Below the pieces are notes generated by a model. That model ran no database searches. It saw nothing but the letters and a program-made list of their open reading frames with translations, and was not told the origin of the DNA. The position numbers and the translations under genes are program-made. Positions 6,673 through 8,877 of a stretch of 8,877 bases of DNA are shown here, in pieces. The stretch lies in the NCBI GenBank assembly GCA_026397695.1, contig JAPLUJ010000706.1, positions 1,524 to 10,400 on the forward strand. The letters run 5' to 3'. Source of the stretch: Verrucomicrobiota bacterium (GTDB lineage: Bacteria; Verrucomicrobiota; Verrucomicrobiia; Verrucomicrobiales; Akkermansiaceae). Position 1 is the stretch's first letter, and each line of letters starts with the position of its first letter.

Positions 6673-7635
6673 ATGTCTTTCGCCCAAACCATCCGTCCGT
6701 TGATTCCGCTGGTCATCGGCTTGGCCGTCGGTGGTGTTGGAGCCACCTTGTTTCTGCAAAGCATGCCCGGGCCCGAAGGATCTCCCGAGGAACGGGCGAA
6801 CCAGATGGAGGTCGAATTGAAACGGGCGCAGAACCGCATCGTCGCGCTGGAAGGAGCGGATCCGCATGCACGCCGCCGCTTGGGACGGACCTTTGCCGAC
6901 GGCGAACGCAACATTGCCGAGGACATCCGCGAGGGGCGTCCGGTGAGCCCCGACGACCTGTTCCGGGCGAGTCAGCCGCTGTTGCGCGATCTCGCGCCCC
7001 TGTTCGACCGCATGCGACTCAAACAACAACAGCAATTGGTCGATCGCATGAGCGGCGAGTGGGCGCGGAAATACGATCTAACACCCCAGCAGCAGGAAGC
7101 GCTCAAAGAGTGGTTCGGCCAGAAAGCCCAAGCAGATGCGCAGCGCTGGAGCGATCTGGTCGCGCAGGACGGCACCCGCATCCAGGACCTCATGCGCGCA
7201 TCCCGGGACGTGCGTCCGGATGCCGGGCTGGATGCGTTCATGGCGAATACCCTCAGCGGTGATAAACTAACGGCTTTCCAAACCGAACGCATGGCGGAAC
7301 GTGCGGCGCGCGTCCAACAGGATGCGGACATGCGGGTCCAGCGGCTCGATACGATCGTCAAACTCGACGCGGCACAACGGGACCAGGTATTCGGCATCAT
7401 GGCGCGCGCTTCGAGTGATTACGATCCGGCGATGAAGCTGGAGGGAGTGGGCGGTGACATCGGCGCGACCCCCGCCGGCAACCGCCAGGACACGATGCTC
7501 GCGGTCTTGAAGCCCGAGCAACGTGCGCTCTATCAGGCGGAACAACAGCGCCGCCGCGACGAGGCAACGAAAAACATGGAGGGCATAGGCCTGACCCTGC
7601 CGCCCGATTGGGATATGTTCCATGATGACTTCTGA
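6673..7635 (+). CDS. Membrane-anchored helical protein with LTxxQ-like motifs, linked to ABC transporter genes
   Basis: This encodes 320 residues. The ATG at 6673 is chosen because it leads straight into one N-terminal transmembrane helix (about 7-29, IRPLIPLVIGLAVGGVGATLFL) with no cleavage site, giving a single-pass anchor with the body outside the membrane; an in-frame ATG at 6643 would add ten residues. The body is helical, with a short coiled coil at about 38-60. It contains four motifs of the form L-x-x-x-Q: LTPQQ (136-140), LTAFQ (199-203), LDAAQ (221-225) and LKPEQ (269-273), each followed by a charged helix. LTxxQ motifs typify Spy/CpxP-like periplasmic proteins, so a related fold is possible, though this protein is about twice as long and tethered. 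Its 3' end overlaps the ATPase gene by 14 bp, so it is probably a partner of that transporter. Function unknown. Confidence 0.75.
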   Translation: MSFAQTIRPLIPLVIGLAVGGVGATLFLQSMPGPEGSPEERANQMEVELKRAQNRIVALEGADPHARRRLGRTFADGERNIAEDIREGRPVSPDDLFRASQPLLRDLAPLFDRMRLKQQQQLVDRMSGEWARKYDLTPQQQEALKEWFGQKAQADAQRWSDLVAQDGTRIQDLMRASRDVRPDAGLDAFMANTLSGDKLTAFQTERMAERAARVQQDADMRVQRLDTIVKLDAAQRDQVFGIMARASSDYDPAMKLEGVGGDIGATPAGNRQDTMLAVLKPEQRALYQAEQQRRRDEATKNMEGIGLTLPPDWDMFHDDF

Positions 7636-8593
7636 TATCCCCAACGCCCCGGCTCCGGCCATCGACATCCGTTGTTTGCGGGTGGACTACGGTGATTTCA
7701 TGGCGGTGGATGATCTCACACTCAGCGTGCCGCAGGGAGAGGTGTTCGGATTGGTCGGGCCTAACGGGGCAGGAAAAACCAGCACCTTCCGCGTGCTTGC
7801 CACCCTCATGGAACCGACCTACGGCGAGGTGATGCTCGATGGTGTGGACGTGTTCGAGGACATCGAGGGCGTGCGCCGCATCCTCGGTTACATGCCCGAC
7901 CTCGCCCCCGTGCCAAGCGACCTCAAAGTCCGGGAGTTTCTCGAATTCCACGCCGCTGCCTACGGGCTGGGCAGCCGCTCGCAGCGCCGCGAACGGATTG
8001 CCGAATGTCTGGAGGAGGTTTCTCTAACATCCTGTTCTAACAGTTGGTGCAAGGAGCTTTCCCGCGGGCAGACGCAGCGTGTGGTGCTGGCCAAAACGCT
8101 GCTGCACCGGCCGCGCGTGTTGATTCTCGACGAACCGGCGAGCGGTTTGGATCCCCTGGCGCGCCGTGATTTGCGCAACGCTCTGCGCAAGCTGGCGGAG
8201 TCCGGCGTAGCGGTTTTTGTGAGTTCGCACATTCTGAGCGAACTCGCCGAAATGTGTTCCTCGCTGTGTGTGATGAACCACGGCCGCTTGCTCGCCTCGG
8301 GCACGGTCGAACAAGTCCGCACCCAACTCGGCAGAACCGAACGCGTCCTAACAGCCACCCTGCTAGGCCGCCACGAGGAGGCCGGCGCGTGGCTGGCATC
8401 CCGCCCCTCCGTCCACGACCTGCGGGTTGCCGGGCAACAGGTGGTTTTCGGATTCACCGGCAACGATGATGCCCAGGCGGATCTGCTGGACGGACTGGTT
8501 GGGCTGGGCATCCGCATGCGGGCGTTCGAGGAAAAACGCTCGTCCTTTGAAGACATCCTCGTGGAAGTAGCCGAAAACAATCGCCGCCCATGA
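7622..8593 (+). CDS. ABC transporter ATP-binding protein
   Basis: This encodes 323 residues of the cytoplasmic ATPase that powers an ABC-2-type exporter. All nucleotide-binding motifs are present: Walker A GPNGAGKT (46-53), signature LSRGQ (146-150), Walker B VLILDE ending at Asp170-Glu171, D-loop SGLD (174-177) and H-loop His203. The Q-loop position reads GYMPD (89-93), with Asp where Gln is canonical; I recall GYMPD-type Q-loops in a branch of CcmA-like export ATPases, so this is probably lineage-typical rather than a defect. After about residue 225 comes a C-terminal extension ending in SSFEDILVEV, the usual tail of such export ATPases. The start is ATGATG at 7622, inside the end of the upstream gene, and the stop overlaps the permease start by 4 bp (ATGA), so translation of three genes is likely coupled. 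The substrate cannot be inferred from the ATPase. Confidence 0.93.
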   Translation: MMTSDIPNAPAPAIDIRCLRVDYGDFMAVDDLTLSVPQGEVFGLVGPNGAGKTSTFRVLATLMEPTYGEVMLDGVDVFEDIEGVRRILGYMPDLAPVPSDLKVREFLEFHAAAYGLGSRSQRRERIAECLEEVSLTSCSNSWCKELSRGQTQRVVLAKTLLHRPRVLILDEPASGLDPLARRDLRNALRKLAESGVAVFVSSHILSELAEMCSSLCVMNHGRLLASGTVEQVRTQLGRTERVLTATLLGRHEEAGAWLASRPSVHDLRVAGQQVVFGFTGNDDAQADLLDGLVGLGIRMRAFEEKRSSFEDILVEVAENNRRP

Positions 8594-8877
8594 ACCCTGA
8601 TGGATCCAGCGCCCGCCCCGTCCGCCACGCCGCAAGGAACGTTTGGCGCAATCCGATATTCCGGCGCTATTGCCAGTCACGCCTGCGCCTGCGCGGCGTG
8701 GGGGTTGGCTTGCTGATCACGGTACTCATCGCCGGCTTCATCGTGGCCATGGGGTCGTCCATCGGCATGCACAGCCGCATGACTCCGGTGGATGCCGCGC
8801 GCTCCGGCATCATCCCGCTGTTCTTCCTGCAATGCGTCATCTTGTTCATTTTGGGCACCGCGCAGGTGGCTGGCGGG
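8590..8877 (+). CDS. ABC-2-type transporter permease, N-terminal part, cut by the window edge
   Basis: This frame is open from an ATG at 8590 to the last base (96 codons) and so lacks a stop in the window. The start overlaps the ATPase stop in an ATGA arrangement, the standard layout for an ATPase and its membrane partner. After a basic cytoplasmic N-terminus with WRNPIFRRYCQSRLR (19-33), two hydrophobic segments are visible, at about 36-56 (VGVGLLITVLIAGFIVAMG) and 72-91 (SGIIPLFFLQCVILFILG). The NPxxRRYxxSRLR head followed by a helix is a pattern I associate with ABC permeases paired with GYMPD-type ATPases. It would form the transmembrane channel with the ATPase; copy number and substrate are not visible. 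Confidence 0.82.
   Translation, partial: MNPDGSSARPVRHAARNVWRNPIFRRYCQSRLRLRGVGVGLLITVLIAGFIVAMGSSIGMHSRMTPVDAARSGIIPLFFLQCVILFILGTAQVAGG

Noticed and set aside
8032..8043. Near-palindrome CTGTT-CT-AACAG inside the ATPase gene
   Set aside because: Arms are only 5 bp, it is inside coding sequence, and it is explained by the second of two close CTAAC words.
1..8877. CRISPR arrays, tRNA/rRNA genes, insertion sequences
   Set aside because: No spaced repeat array, cloverleaf, rRNA-like conserved segment, transposase motif or terminal inverted repeat was seen.

Overview
The window is GC-rich, densely coded DNA from a Gram-negative bacterium. Everything supportable lies on the + strand. A tripartite RND pump with an outer-membrane lipoprotein channel requires a double membrane. 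The leaderless-looking, Shine-Dalgarno-poor starts, the secreted charged-helix proteins and the ABC subunits starting with an NPxxRRYxxSRLR-type permease resemble what I associate with Verrucomicrobiota. That placement is an inference from style and no marker gene is present.

Region 1 (1-4749) is an RND efflux operon in the usual order: the C-terminus of the periplasmic adaptor (cut by the window edge), the inner-membrane pump, and a NodT-type TolC-family outer-membrane lipoprotein. The pump is broken. Its reading frame stops at 1975-1977 in the middle of a conserved motif and resumes one frame over at 1976, with about six residues missing. A second, in-frame gap of about 20 residues sits near 2605. 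Either the gene is decaying or the assembly is wrong at two places.

Region 2 (4750-5587) is a lower-GC junction. It holds a 44-codon N-terminal remnant of a DUF4160-type gene, then an intact 152-residue potassium-channel-like membrane protein with a TVGYGD selectivity filter, then a short T-rich spacer containing a 10-bp direct repeat.

Region 3 (5588-8877) is a probable transport operon of unknown substrate: a secreted alpha-helical protein, a membrane-anchored helical protein with four LTxxQ-like motifs, an ABC ATPase overlapping it by 14 bp, and an ABC-2-type permease overlapping the ATPase by 4 bp and running off the window. The overlaps argue that the last three proteins are made together; the first may belong to the same unit.

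The most unusual signal is compositional. Every TTAG/CTAA tetramer I can find by eye in the window (23 of them, both strands, coding and non-coding) is part of the pentamer GTTAG/CTAAC. I see no ATTAG, CTTAG or TTTAG at all.
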